DNA of 64,000 bases from an uncultured Pseudomonadales bacterium (GTDB lineage: Bacteria > Pseudomonadota > Gammaproteobacteria > Pseudomonadales > Azotimanducaceae), in contig OY282519.1 in assembly GCA_958296405.1 (NCBI GenBank), positions 1,224,132-1,288,131 of the forward strand, written 5' to 3'. How positions within the stretch are numbered: position 1 is the first letter of the stretch; every line of letters starts with the position of its first letter. Of the stretch, positions 35,832-43,532 are shown piece after piece. A model generated the notes under the pieces. It did not search any database. It was given only the letters and a program-made list of their open reading frames with translations, and was not told the origin of the DNA. Both the position numbers and the translations under genes were made by a program.

Positions 35832-36064
35832 CGCGGGCCGAACGCCGCCTTGGCCGCGCCGAGCGCGGGGCCGCCGCGCCGGGCGCGCAGCAGCTCCGCC
35901 TCCATGCGCCGCCAGTAGTTCAGCATCCGCTCCACCTCGGCGGCGTCGGCGCGCGTCAGCGAGCGCCCGTCCAAGGCGTGGCTCGCGCCCCTCGCCAGCG
36001 CGAGGCTCGCCTCCAGCCACGCGGCCAGCTGGGCGCGGGCGTGCTCCAGGTCGATGGCGGCCAT
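35828..36064 (-). CDS. gpW-like head-tail joining protein
   Basis: 78 aa: AIDLEHARAQLAAWLEASLA, then RADAAEVERMLNYWRRMEAE. The length, helical content and place between terminase and portal match lambda W. Confidence 0.76.
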   Translation of the reverse strand: MAAIDLEHARAQLAAWLEASLALARGASHALDGRSLTRADAAEVERMLNYWRRMEAELLRARRGGPALGAAKAAFGPR

Positions 36065-36117
36065 GCGGCCATGCTACGGGCGCGGCGGGGCGGCGTTTCG
36101 GCGCGCCCCGGCGCGGC

Positions 36118-38001
36118 TCAGCGCTTCGGGCGCGTCCAGCCGCCGCGGCGGCGCTCGCGCCCCGGCGGCGGCGGGGGCGGCTCCCCGGCCGGGGCCGGGG
36201 CGTCGAGCGACATCCAGCCGCGCGCCTGCGCGATCCGCGCCGCCGCCAGCGCGTACACCCGGCAGTCCAGCGCCTCCACGCGCGGGTGCGACTGCTGGTA
36301 CGCCATCGCCGTCCGCCCGCGCCGCCTCGCCGGGCGCTTCTCCTCGCCGGTCAGCTGCCGGAAGTACTCCTCGTCGTACTGCTCGGAGTCCGGCCAGTGG
36401 CAGCGCCCCGGCCCGGCGCCCTCGAGCGGCAGGCGCGCGAACAGCACGTCCTTCGCCGCGGCCGAGCCCACCGCGGCGATGAACACGCGGCGCTCCCGGT
36501 GGACGCGCCGCGGCAGCGTCGCCACCGGGTGGTTCGCCACCGACGAGCCCTTGCCCGGGATCGCGAAGCGCAGCCCGGCGCGGCGGCTGAAGGCGTAGAC
36601 CTCGTCCGGCAGGTAGCCGCTGTCCACGATGCCGCAGCGCGCCACGAGCCGCCGCCCGTCCTCGGTGCGCAGCTCTTGGCGGACGAAGCGCAGCAGCTCG
36701 TCCCACGGCGCCCGCGACGCCGGGTCGCCCGGCACCGAGAGGTAGCCGAGCGACCAGCACTCCTCGCCGGCCCCCCAGCCGGCCAGCTCGCACTCGATCC
36801 GGTCCGCCTGCACGTCGGCGCCGAAGGTGGCCGCGAGCACCCCCGCCGGGGGGCGGCGGTACGGCTCGCGCCGCGCCAGCAGCGGCTCCGGCTCCGCCGC
36901 GGACTCCTCCTCGCGCCAGTGCTCGGCGAGCACGGTGTTGGTCCACGCCCGCAGCAGGTCGGGGTCGTCCCCCGCGGCGAGGCGCCCGCGCGCGATGTCC
37001 GCCCACGGCAGCGCGTACGCCGCCCACAGGTGCAGCGCCACGTCCGGCGGCCACGGCAGCGGCTCGCCCCGCGCCGAGCGCAGCGCGCCGGCCTCGACGT
37101 GGCGGCCGCCGTCGGCCTCCCACCGCCCGGCCTCCAGCAGCGCGCCCAGCTCGCCGAACCGCCAGCGCGCGCCGCAGCCGCGGCAGGCGTGCGCCGCCTC
37201 GCCGGGCGACCCCGCGGGCCAGGTGAGGCCGGCCGGCTCGCCCTCGCCGCCCCACGCGAGCGGCTGCCGCAGCCCGCAGCGCGGGCACGGCACGCAAAAG
37301 CGCAGCAGCAGCTCCGCCGCCGCCTCGCAGCGCTCCAGCAGCGAGCGCCCGGCCGTCGTCGGCGTCGAGCCGCGGATCGACTTGCCGAACGGCGAGTCGG
37401 CGACGCGCCGGTCGCCCAGCGCCACCGGGTCGCCCTCGCCGCCCACGTTGGCCGGGAAGGCGTCCAGCTCGTCGTAGCAGACCAGGTCCTGCTGCGAGCG
37501 CCGGTAGGCGTTCGGCGTGTTGCCGCCGCGCACCTCGATCGTGCAGCCGAGCAGCATGGCCATGCCGAGCGTGCTGCCGCCGCGCCCGTCGCCGCGCAGC
37601 GCGTCCGCCAGCGGCCGCACCTCGCGCAGCATCGGCTGCACCGAGTCCTTCGCGAACCGCCTCGCGTCGTCGGCCGTGGGCTGGAGCAGCAGGGCGTTCC
37701 GGCGCCGCGACGCGGCCATGAACGCGACCGCCGCGAGCAGCGACTTCGTGTACCCGACCCGCGCCGCCTTGCGCACCGTCACGCGCCGGACCGACTCGTC
37801 GGCGAAGATGTCCAGCAGGTCGCGCTGGTAGGGCCGCGGGTCGAACCGCCCGGCCGCGGCGCTCGACTCGGCCGCCAGCCGGAAGTGCCGCGCCGCCCAC
37901 TCCGAGCACCGGTCCGGCGGCGGCGGCCGGATCGCCTCGCGGGCGCGCTCGACCTCCCGCTCCAGCGCGTCAAGCGCGGTCGGCGATTCGGCTTCGGGCA
38001 C
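36118..38001 (-). CDS. Terminase large subunit, GpA family
   Basis: 627 aa, cutting and packaging motor. The ATPase region has the Walker-A-like VTVRKAARVGYTKSLLAAVA and the Walker-B-like LVCYDELDAFPANVG. A zinc ribbon with CPRCG and CRGCG pairs follows. The nuclease part includes TFGADVQADRIECELAGWG and IVDSGYLPDEVYAF. A GTG start at 38001 overlaps the small subunit gene by 32 nt. Confidence 0.95.
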   Translation of the reverse strand: MPEAESPTALDALEREVERAREAIRPPPPDRCSEWAARHFRLAAESSAAAGRFDPRPYQRDLLDIFADESVRRVTVRKAARVGYTKSLLAAVAFMAASRRRNALLLQPTADDARRFAKDSVQPMLREVRPLADALRGDGRGGSTLGMAMLLGCTIEVRGGNTPNAYRRSQQDLVCYDELDAFPANVGGEGDPVALGDRRVADSPFGKSIRGSTPTTAGRSLLERCEAAAELLLRFCVPCPRCGLRQPLAWGGEGEPAGLTWPAGSPGEAAHACRGCGARWRFGELGALLEAGRWEADGGRHVEAGALRSARGEPLPWPPDVALHLWAAYALPWADIARGRLAAGDDPDLLRAWTNTVLAEHWREEESAAEPEPLLARREPYRRPPAGVLAATFGADVQADRIECELAGWGAGEECWSLGYLSVPGDPASRAPWDELLRFVRQELRTEDGRRLVARCGIVDSGYLPDEVYAFSRRAGLRFAIPGKGSSVANHPVATLPRRVHRERRVFIAAVGSAAAKDVLFARLPLEGAGPGRCHWPDSEQYDEEYFRQLTGEEKRPARRRGRTAMAYQQSHPRVEALDCRVYALAAARIAQARGWMSLDAPAPAGEPPPPPPGRERRRGGWTRPKR

Positions 38002-38425
38002 GGTGGATCTCCGCCTCGCAGTCGGCGATCACCGCCTCGCGGCCGGGGTGCCGCTCGCGCAGCCGCGCCGGCACGGCGTCGAGGGCTTGAGCCGCTTCGG
38101 CGAACGCCTGGGCGACGCGCTCCGACGCCGCGGCGACATGCACGTGCTCGCCGCGCAGCACCGCGACCTCGTGCTCGAGCTTGGCGGCCGCGGCGGCGTC
38201 GCGCCGCGCCCGCTCCTGCGCCGGGTCCAGCCCCCCGGCCGGCTCAGCGCCTTGCCGCCGCTGGCGCTCCAGCCAGCGGATGTAGGCGACCCGCAGCGCG
38301 TCCACGTCGTAGCCGGCGCGGCCGCGCGGCTCGCCGTGGACGCCGAAGGCGCCCGCCGCCCGCCGCCGCTTGAACGTCGCCGGGCTCATTCCGAGGTGAG
38401 CGGCCGCCTCGCGCTGCGAAGCCAT
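37970..38425 (-). CDS. Terminase small subunit, Nu1-like
   Basis: 151 aa. The N-terminal winged helix MASQREAAAHLGMSPATFKR recognises the packaging site in this family, and the central coiled coil (AAKLEHEVAVLRGEHV) fits dimerisation. It is directly upstream of the large subunit. Confidence 0.82.
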   Translation of the reverse strand: MASQREAAAHLGMSPATFKRRRAAGAFGVHGEPRGRAGYDVDALRVAYIRWLERQRRQGAEPAGGLDPAQERARRDAAAAAKLEHEVAVLRGEHVHVAAASERVAQAFAEAAQALDAVPARLRERHPGREAVIADCEAEIHRARSRIADRA

Positions 38426-38523
38426 CGGACGGGCTCAAGCTCAAGCCCTTCGCGGGCCCGGAAATCCGCGCGTTTTCGAGGGCGCCCGCCCCGCAGGGCG
38501 GCGGAGCGCCCGGAGTACCTTTT

Positions 38524-39039
38524 TCACCGGCCGGCGTCCAAGCCCGCCAGCGCCGCGGCCCACGCGGCGTCCAGCCCGTCCCGCACCCGCTCCACGGTGG
38601 CCTCGTCCCGGCCTTCCTCGATGGCGGCGCCGGCCGCCCGGAGCTGGCCCTTGGACAGGGACCGCAGCGCCGCCAGGGAGACCGACTCCTTGACGGTGAC
38701 GAGCGCGTCCGCCAGGTCGGGCAGCTTCTCGCGGATGCGGGCGACGGCCGCCTCCATGCCGCCGCGGAACCGCGCCCGGTCCGGCGCCTTGCGGCGCCCG
38801 AACTTGACCCCTTCCACGGTGCGGGAGCGGGGTTTGGCGAACAGCTCCGGGTGGCCCGCGACGGCGGCGCGCAGCGCTTCGCGGGACGCCTCGTAGTCGG
38901 CGGCCAAGGAGCGCAGCTCCGCCTCGGCGTCCCGGGCGGCGTCGGCCTGCCGCTCCCTGACTCCGCGCAGCGCCTCCGCCAAGCGGTCCCCGGCCGCGGA
39001 GCAGTCGCGGGCCAGGGCGTCGACGCCGGCGGCGTCCAT
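38524..39039 (-). CDS. Mu Gam-like DNA-end protection protein
   Basis: 171 aa from the ATG at 39039. A helical N-terminus (LAEALRGVRERQADAARDAE) is followed by EALRAAVAGHPELFAKPRSR and TVEGVKFGRRKAP, the pattern of Mu Gam family nuclease inhibitors, which coat DNA ends like Ku. The ending KESVSLAALRSLSKGQLRAA also fits. It is unusual to find it between lysis and terminase genes. It may protect linear packaged or injected DNA from host exonuclease. Confidence 0.8.
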   Translation of the reverse strand: MDAAGVDALARDCSAAGDRLAEALRGVRERQADAARDAEAELRSLAADYEASREALRAAVAGHPELFAKPRSRTVEGVKFGRRKAPDRARFRGGMEAAVARIREKLPDLADALVTVKESVSLAALRSLSKGQLRAAGAAIEEGRDEATVERVRDGLDAAWAAALAGLDAGR

Positions 39040-39041
39040 CC

Positions 39042-39407
39042 TCAGGCGCCCGCCGGCGGGGGCGCGACCTCGGCGGCCTCGGCCTCCGCGTCCTCGCGCC
39101 GCCCGTGCGGCGGCGCTTGGCGCGTGGCGACCGTCTTGCCGTCGAGGCGCAGCACCCAATACCACTTGCCGTTCGCGGCGGAGCGCCTCACCTCGGTGGT
39201 GACGCGGGCCCGCCGCGCGTCCTCGCGCTCCGCGGCGTCGGCCAGGAGGCTGCCGCGGCGCGCCCGCTTCAAGTCGAGGCGGACGGACTTGAGGCGCGAA
39301 GCCAAGGCCGCCGCCCGCCGCGCCTGGGCGAAGGCCAGCGCGGCGGCGGCGAGCGCGGCCGCCATCGCGGCGGCGGTGAGCAGATTGTCTGGGGTCAGGA
39401 CGTTCAT
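39042..39407 (-). CDS. TM-anchored small phage protein, 121 aa
   Basis: An N-terminal membrane helix (LLTAAAMAAALAAAALAFAQ) is followed by a coiled region and a short strand-rich part (AANGKWYWVLRLDGKTVATR). The ATG overlaps the lysozyme stop as ATGA. Position suggests a lysis accessory (Rz-like i-spanin layout: N-terminal TM plus coiled coil). The sequence does not prove it. Confidence 0.6.
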   Translation of the reverse strand: MNVLTPDNLLTAAAMAAALAAAALAFAQARRAAALASRLKSVRLDLKRARRGSLLADAAEREDARRARVTTEVRRSAANGKWYWVLRLDGKTVATRQAPPHGRREDAEAEAAEVAPPPAGA

Positions 39408-40213
39408 GGCGCCTCCTCCGTTCGGAGCCGGGACGCGATGCCCCGCGCGCGCCGGGGGTCGGAGCGGGCGAAGTCGCTGTCGAGCACTTGGGCGGCCGCC
39501 TCGCGCCAGTCGCCGGCGGACACGGCCCGCCTCACGAGGGCGAACTCCGAGAGCGACGTGCGGCCGAGGACGAACGCGAGTTCGGCGAGCGCGTCCCGGC
39601 GGACCGCGCCCGCGGCGCGGTAGCCGTCCCCGAACACGGCGGCGGCGTCCTCCCGCGCGAGGCGCAGGTTCGCCTGCAGGCGATCCCAGTCCCCGCCGTC
39701 GGCGCGGTCGCCGAAGCCGTTGTGGATCGCTCCGCCGGCGTCTCGGTACGGCGCGCCGGGGTTGCCCTCCGCCCGCGCCACGGCCTCGGCCAGCGGCGCA
39801 CGCGCGGCCCGTCCGCCGACGCTTCGGCCGCTCGGGTCCGGCGCCGGCGGCAGCGCGTCCACGCAGCCGGCGTCGCGGTAGTCGTTGCTGCTCAGCCGGG
39901 CGTTGTCGGCGAACTCGGAAATGAAGTAGCAGGGGCATGGCTTCGCCCCGACGAACTGCTGCTGCTGCAGGCAGTCCCTGAACTCGCCCGCCTGGTCCGT
40001 CCAGTCGCGCCTGCCCACGCGCCGCACCTTGAGGCGGCGCTCGGCGGCGTCGATGGTCGGCTCGCGGTCCAGCGGCGCGACCTCGGCGGCGGCGTCGCCC
40101 AGCAGCGGAGCGTCCGCCGCCACCCGCGCGCTCGACCCCGCCGGCAGCGCGACGCTGCAGCCGGGGAGCATCGCGGCCAAGGCGACGAGGGCGGGAACGA
40201 GCCGGCGCGTCAT
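39404..40213 (-). CDS. Lipoprotein-type lysozyme (T4-like endolysin domain)
   Basis: 269 aa. The signal RRLVPALVALAAMLPGC ends in a lipobox (LPGC), predicting an acylated outer-membrane protein. An unusual middle region of about 110 residues with several cysteines follows. The C-terminal half resembles GH24/T4 lysozyme: ARAEGNPGAPYRDAGGAIHN has Glu and Asp nine residues apart as in T4 (E11/D20), but the T26 position is His. The ending VLDSDFARSDPRRARGIASR matches the family. ATG 40213 overlaps the holin-like stop as ATGA. Confidence 0.76.
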   Translation of the reverse strand: MTRRLVPALVALAAMLPGCSVALPAGSSARVAADAPLLGDAAAEVAPLDREPTIDAAERRLKVRRVGRRDWTDQAGEFRDCLQQQQFVGAKPCPCYFISEFADNARLSSNDYRDAGCVDALPPAPDPSGRSVGGRAARAPLAEAVARAEGNPGAPYRDAGGAIHNGFGDRADGGDWDRLQANLRLAREDAAAVFGDGYRAAGAVRRDALAELAFVLGRTSLSEFALVRRAVSAGDWREAAAQVLDSDFARSDPRRARGIASRLRTEEAP

Positions 40214-40509
40214 GGCGACTCCCCGGGCGGCCCCGCTCTGGCCACGACGCGCTCGTGCGTGTCGGCCGGCACGGTCCGCTCCGGGTCCTGGGCCAAGATC
40301 GACATGACCGCCACGTAGCCGCCGAACACGCCGCCGACCACGGTGACGACGGCGCCGAACACCGCGCCGGCGGTGGCGGCCGTCCACAGGCTCTCGGGCT
40401 CCGCCGCGGCGCCGAGCCACTGGAACGCCAGCAGGATCGTCATGCCGGTGAGGACCGCCAGCGTGGCGCCGAGCAGCAGCACGTTGGGGCGCAAGGGCTT
40501 GATGGCCAC
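40210..40509 (-). CDS. Putative holin, first gene of late operon
   Basis: 99 aa from a GTG with GGGAG upstream. Two membrane helices (NVLLLGATLAVLTGMTILLA and AATAGAVFGAVVTVVGGVFG) are followed by a charged tail. Size, topology and the coupled lysozyme gene suggest a class II type holin. Confidence 0.66.
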   Translation of the reverse strand: MAIKPLRPNVLLLGATLAVLTGMTILLAFQWLGAAAEPESLWTAATAGAVFGAVVTVVGGVFGGYVAVMSILAQDPERTVPADTHERVVARAGPPGESP

Positions 40510-40908
40510 GTCTCCCGTCCTCCGAATCGCTTGGAAGGCCGGAGAACGATAGCGAGGGGGCGGACGGAACTTTCTCGCCGCGCCGGACGAGGCCCCCCGA
40601 ATCCCGCCGGCAGGCAGTGCAGACGTTTGCACTCCGACCCCGGGACCGCCCTTGCGGGCGGAAAGCCGCGGCGCTAAGGTCGCCCCATTGCGAAGAGGGG
40701 GCGGGACGCGGCCTTCACCAGCATTGCTGCCCGTAGAGTCGGAGGAGACGGGGTTGTAGGACAGGCTTGGCCGGCTGCCAAGCTGCTTTCCGAAAGCGTA
40801 AGCTCCGATGGGAAGACCGCTGCACAGCCCGCCCCCGTTGGCGTGGCCGCGACACCTGCGGCGAGCCGGGAAGTGGCGTGACGCTCCGGAGAGACGGGGA
40901 CCTTTCCC
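40510..40908. other. Leader region of late operon, no gene seen
   Basis: No convincing reading frame. It holds GTGCAGACGTTTGCAC at 40617-40632, a GC-rich hairpin without a T-run (CCGCCC-GCAA-GGGCGG, about 40647-40662), and a small hairpin near attR (GGGGA-N4-TCCCC, about 40895-40908). A promoter for the late genes should be here, but no strong -10/-35 was found. Confidence 0.5.
40617..40632. promoter_or_regulatory. Operator-like motif upstream of late operon
   Basis: GTGCAGACGTTTGCAC is identical to the two sites at 23288 and 23336 and imperfectly palindromic (two mismatched positions). All three copies lie in gaps upstream of late-strand transcription units. Confidence 0.5.
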
Positions 40909-40978
40909 CTGCTCTACCGACTGAGCTACCTGGCCGGCAAGCCGCGCATTAAAGCCGCTGGCGGGCGGGCGGTCAATC
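40909..40978. repeat. attR: 70-bp direct repeat, right copy
   Basis: Identical to 6847-6916. It contains only the first 27 nt of tRNA-Phe, so no tRNA can be made here, but the complete tRNA promoter is retained (-35 at 40976-40971, -10 at 40953-40948) and faces the late operon. Confidence 0.96.
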
Positions 40979-40989
40979 AGCCTTAGGCT

Positions 40990-41187
40990 CGAGAGTCGCT
41001 GGACGGCCTCAGACGACGGATGACCATGGCCACCTATCGTTCCGGGGACGCCAACATCCCAGACAACGAACGGATTAACGAAAAGGCGACGGCGGCAGCC
41101 ACGGAGGAGCTGAAGGTAGCCTATGCCCGAAGAACCCGGCGGCACCAGCCTAGTCGCCCGCCGGGCTCGCCTCCGCCTTCCCCGTAG
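40990..41187 (+). pseudogene. 5'-truncated SLATT-like cargo relic beside attR
   Basis: The frame reads RESLDGLRRRMTMATYRSGD, then ANIPDNERINEKATAAATEE. It aligns without gaps to the C-terminus of the prophage gene at 16967-17443 (GDANIRDNERINERATAAAT). It begins 12 bp outside the att core, lacks the membrane part and start, and reads past the usual end into a Pro/Ser tail. Confidence 0.82.
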
Positions 41188-41270
41188 CCTCGTGCCCGCC
41201 CCCCGTGGGACGCAGCGGTCTCGACCGGTGCCAAGGTACTGCCACACAACCTGGGTGCGATAATCCGTCC

Positions 41271-43253
41271 ATGGCCACAATCCTCCCAGTCAACCTAGAC
41301 AAGCTCCTCTACTGTCGCGGTGTGGAGTCCGAGCGGGTGGAGTTCAAAGCGTCTTGGGATCCGCATACGACTGGCCCCCAAGTGCTGCGTACGATCTGCG
41401 CATTCGCGAACGATCTCCACAACCTCAACGGTGGCTACGTGGTCATCGGTGTGGGCGAGCGGGACGGCCGCGCGGCGCTGCCTCCGGGCGGCTTGAGCGC
41501 TGCGGATGCGGAAGCGGCGCAAAAGTGGATTCGGGGCAACTGCAACAAACTGGATCCGTCCTACCAACCCATTCTGTCGCCCGAAACGGTAGATGAAAGG
41601 CTCATCCTAGTGGTTTGGGCCCCGGCGAGCGAGGTAAGGCCGCACCGCGCTCCCCGCGACGATCCGGCCGCGGGGCCGCCCCGGTATTGGGTGCGTCTCG
41701 GCTCGGAAACCGTTGATGCCGAAAAGCGCGGCGACCTGATCCGCGGGCTTGTCGAACAGACGGCCCGCGTGCCTTGGGATGATCGCCGCGCGCGAGATGC
41801 CGAAGTCGGGGACCTGCGCGAACCTAAGGTGCGCGAACACCTCCGAGACGTGGGGAGCGGATTGGTCGACGAGCCCGACGAGAGAAGCGTCTACCGTCGC
41901 ATGCGCATCACAACGAAAGTGAACGACCACGAAGTGCCGCGCAACGTCGGCATCCTCTTTTTCGCAAGAGAACCCACACAGTGGTTGCGTGGCGCGAAGA
42001 TCGAGGTCGTTCACTTCGCCGCGGACCGGGCTGGCGACGTGCAGGAGGAGCGCACATTCCGAGGGGCGCTCTCCGACCAGCTACGCGACTGCCTGAACTA
42101 CCTCGAGAACCTCTCGACGCACCACCTGCACAAGCAATCCGACCGCAGCCGCGTCCGCGGCTGGGTGAGCTATCCGATGCCGGCGCTGCGCGAAACCCTG
42201 GTCAATGCCGTCTATCACCGCAGCTACGACGAGGCCCAACCCGAACCTACGAAGGTCTACCTCTTTGCCAACCGCGTCGAGATCACGAGTTACCCCGGGC
42301 CAGTGCCCGGCATTGAGGCTCGGCATCTGCTGCCCGACGCGCAGATCTGGTCGGCACCGGCGCGCAACCGCCGCATTGGCGAGTTCCTAAAGGAGCTGGG
42401 GCTGGCCGAGGGAAGGCTTTCCGGGCTGGGGAAGGTGTTCCAAGCGATGCGGGCCAACGGCTCGCCGACGCCCCATTTCGAGTTCGACGAACAACGCACG
42501 CTCTTCCAAGCCACGTTGCCGGCGCACCCCGAATACACCGCCCTTTCGGCACTGCGCGACGCTGCGCATCTGCGGGGGCTGGGCGACGAAAGCGAAGCGT
42601 TTCGCCGAATCGAGGCTGCGTGGACGGCGAGCCCCGCTTCCGCCGTTCTCGCATCCGAAATGATCAGGGCCCATGTGAAGCAAGGTGAAGCCAAGCGCGC
42701 CGAAGAGGTGCTGGAGGCCTTCAAAGCGCACGGGTCGGAAAGCGCGTTGCCTTACGTCACGAATGCCCTGATCGACGAACTGGTGGAGGCCGGCGACGAG
42801 AGTGCGGCGCGAAGGTGGCTGCGCAAGGCCCGTCCGGCGTTGTTCGGTCAAGACGCTGTTGACGCGGCGATTCTGGCCCGGCGCGTGCGGGATTCCCGCG
42901 CCGCGCACCGCTATTTCGAGCGGGCGGGAGACACCGTGTATGGCGACGCCCGGGCGCTCCTCGAGTTCGCACAGACCAAGCTCTGGCTGGCGAATGAGGC
43001 ATATCGTCAGCGGCAACGCGATTCGAACCGGCGTTTCCTCACGGAAGCTCGCGCCCTCTTGGAGCGTGTCATTCAGCTCGATGCGTCGCCGGCCCGGCAC
43101 GCTTGGGCATGGCGAGACTTGGCACGCACGCTCTCCTGGCTGCGGGCTCCATTCCGCGAAGTTGAAGACGCCTACATGCGAGCCATCGATCTGTTGCCCG
43201 AGGAACCCAGATTCGTCCGCGAGTTGGAGCGAGTGCGATCTTCCCGCCGATGA
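41271..43253 (+). CDS. AlbA/Schlafen-like ATP-binding protein with TPR region
   Basis: 660 aa. N-terminal AlbA_2 fold: ESERVEFKASWDPHT, then ICAFANDLHNLNGGYVVIGV. A HATPase_c_4-like segment follows (MPALRETLVNAVYHRSYDEA, then RVEITSYPGPVPGIE). The last 250 residues are helical TPR-like repeats (SEAFRRIEAAWTASPASAVL, later LLERVIQLDASPARHAWAWR). GATAAT stands 6 nt before the ATG, so a leaderless mRNA is predicted. It is the first host gene past attR, convergent with a DNA methyltransferase. Similar proteins act as regulators or in phage defence, but the role here is unproven. Confidence 0.85.
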   Translation: MATILPVNLDKLLYCRGVESERVEFKASWDPHTTGPQVLRTICAFANDLHNLNGGYVVIGVGERDGRAALPPGGLSAADAEAAQKWIRGNCNKLDPSYQPILSPETVDERLILVVWAPASEVRPHRAPRDDPAAGPPRYWVRLGSETVDAEKRGDLIRGLVEQTARVPWDDRRARDAEVGDLREPKVREHLRDVGSGLVDEPDERSVYRRMRITTKVNDHEVPRNVGILFFAREPTQWLRGAKIEVVHFAADRAGDVQEERTFRGALSDQLRDCLNYLENLSTHHLHKQSDRSRVRGWVSYPMPALRETLVNAVYHRSYDEAQPEPTKVYLFANRVEITSYPGPVPGIEARHLLPDAQIWSAPARNRRIGEFLKELGLAEGRLSGLGKVFQAMRANGSPTPHFEFDEQRTLFQATLPAHPEYTALSALRDAAHLRGLGDESEAFRRIEAAWTASPASAVLASEMIRAHVKQGEAKRAEEVLEAFKAHGSESALPYVTNALIDELVEAGDESAARRWLRKARPALFGQDAVDAAILARRVRDSRAAHRYFERAGDTVYGDARALLEFAQTKLWLANEAYRQRQRDSNRRFLTEARALLERVIQLDASPARHAWAWRDLARTLSWLRAPFREVEDAYMRAIDLLPEEPRFVRELERVRSSRR

Positions 43254-43532
43254 TCGCGGCCAGCGTTGCTTTGGGTAGCGATGGGCGAAAAAGAAGCCAT
43301 CGCCTTGAGCGCCGGCGCGACAGTTTCCGGCCATCATGCACACGCACCGCGGCAACCATGAAACCCATCCACTGCTACTGCGTTGCCGCTGGCAGTGGTT
43401 CGCGGCGCAAGGGATGCAACGTGTGCTGTTCGGGCTGACGCGGAAACGGCGCTACCTGCGCCGTCAGGCTTCCTGCTCTGGCGCTGGATCGACTACGACG
43501 GAGCTCGGCGAGCGTCCAGCGCGGCGGCTCGG

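Larger units (their letters stand above)
6847..40978. mobile_element. Lambdoid prophage integrated at tRNA-Phe
   Basis: The element is bounded by an identical 70-bp repeat. It carries an integrase at the left end, a CI/Cro-type switch, an O-like replication gene with iterons, and a full set of structural genes in lambda order on one strand. All expected structural roles are present (terminase, portal, protease/capsid, connector proteins, tail tube, frameshifted chaperone, tape measure, tip, lysozyme, holin-like). No obviously broken structural gene was seen, so the phage may be inducible. GC is clearly higher than in the flanks. Confidence 0.94.

Noticed and set aside
40909-40935. A second tRNA-Phe at attR
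   Set aside because: Only the first 27 nt are present; the following sequence cannot form the anticodon and T arms.
43254-43532. Small open frames between the AlbA-like gene and the methyltransferase
   Set aside because: No ribosome site, promoter or protein-like composition; treated as a 279-bp spacer between convergent genes.
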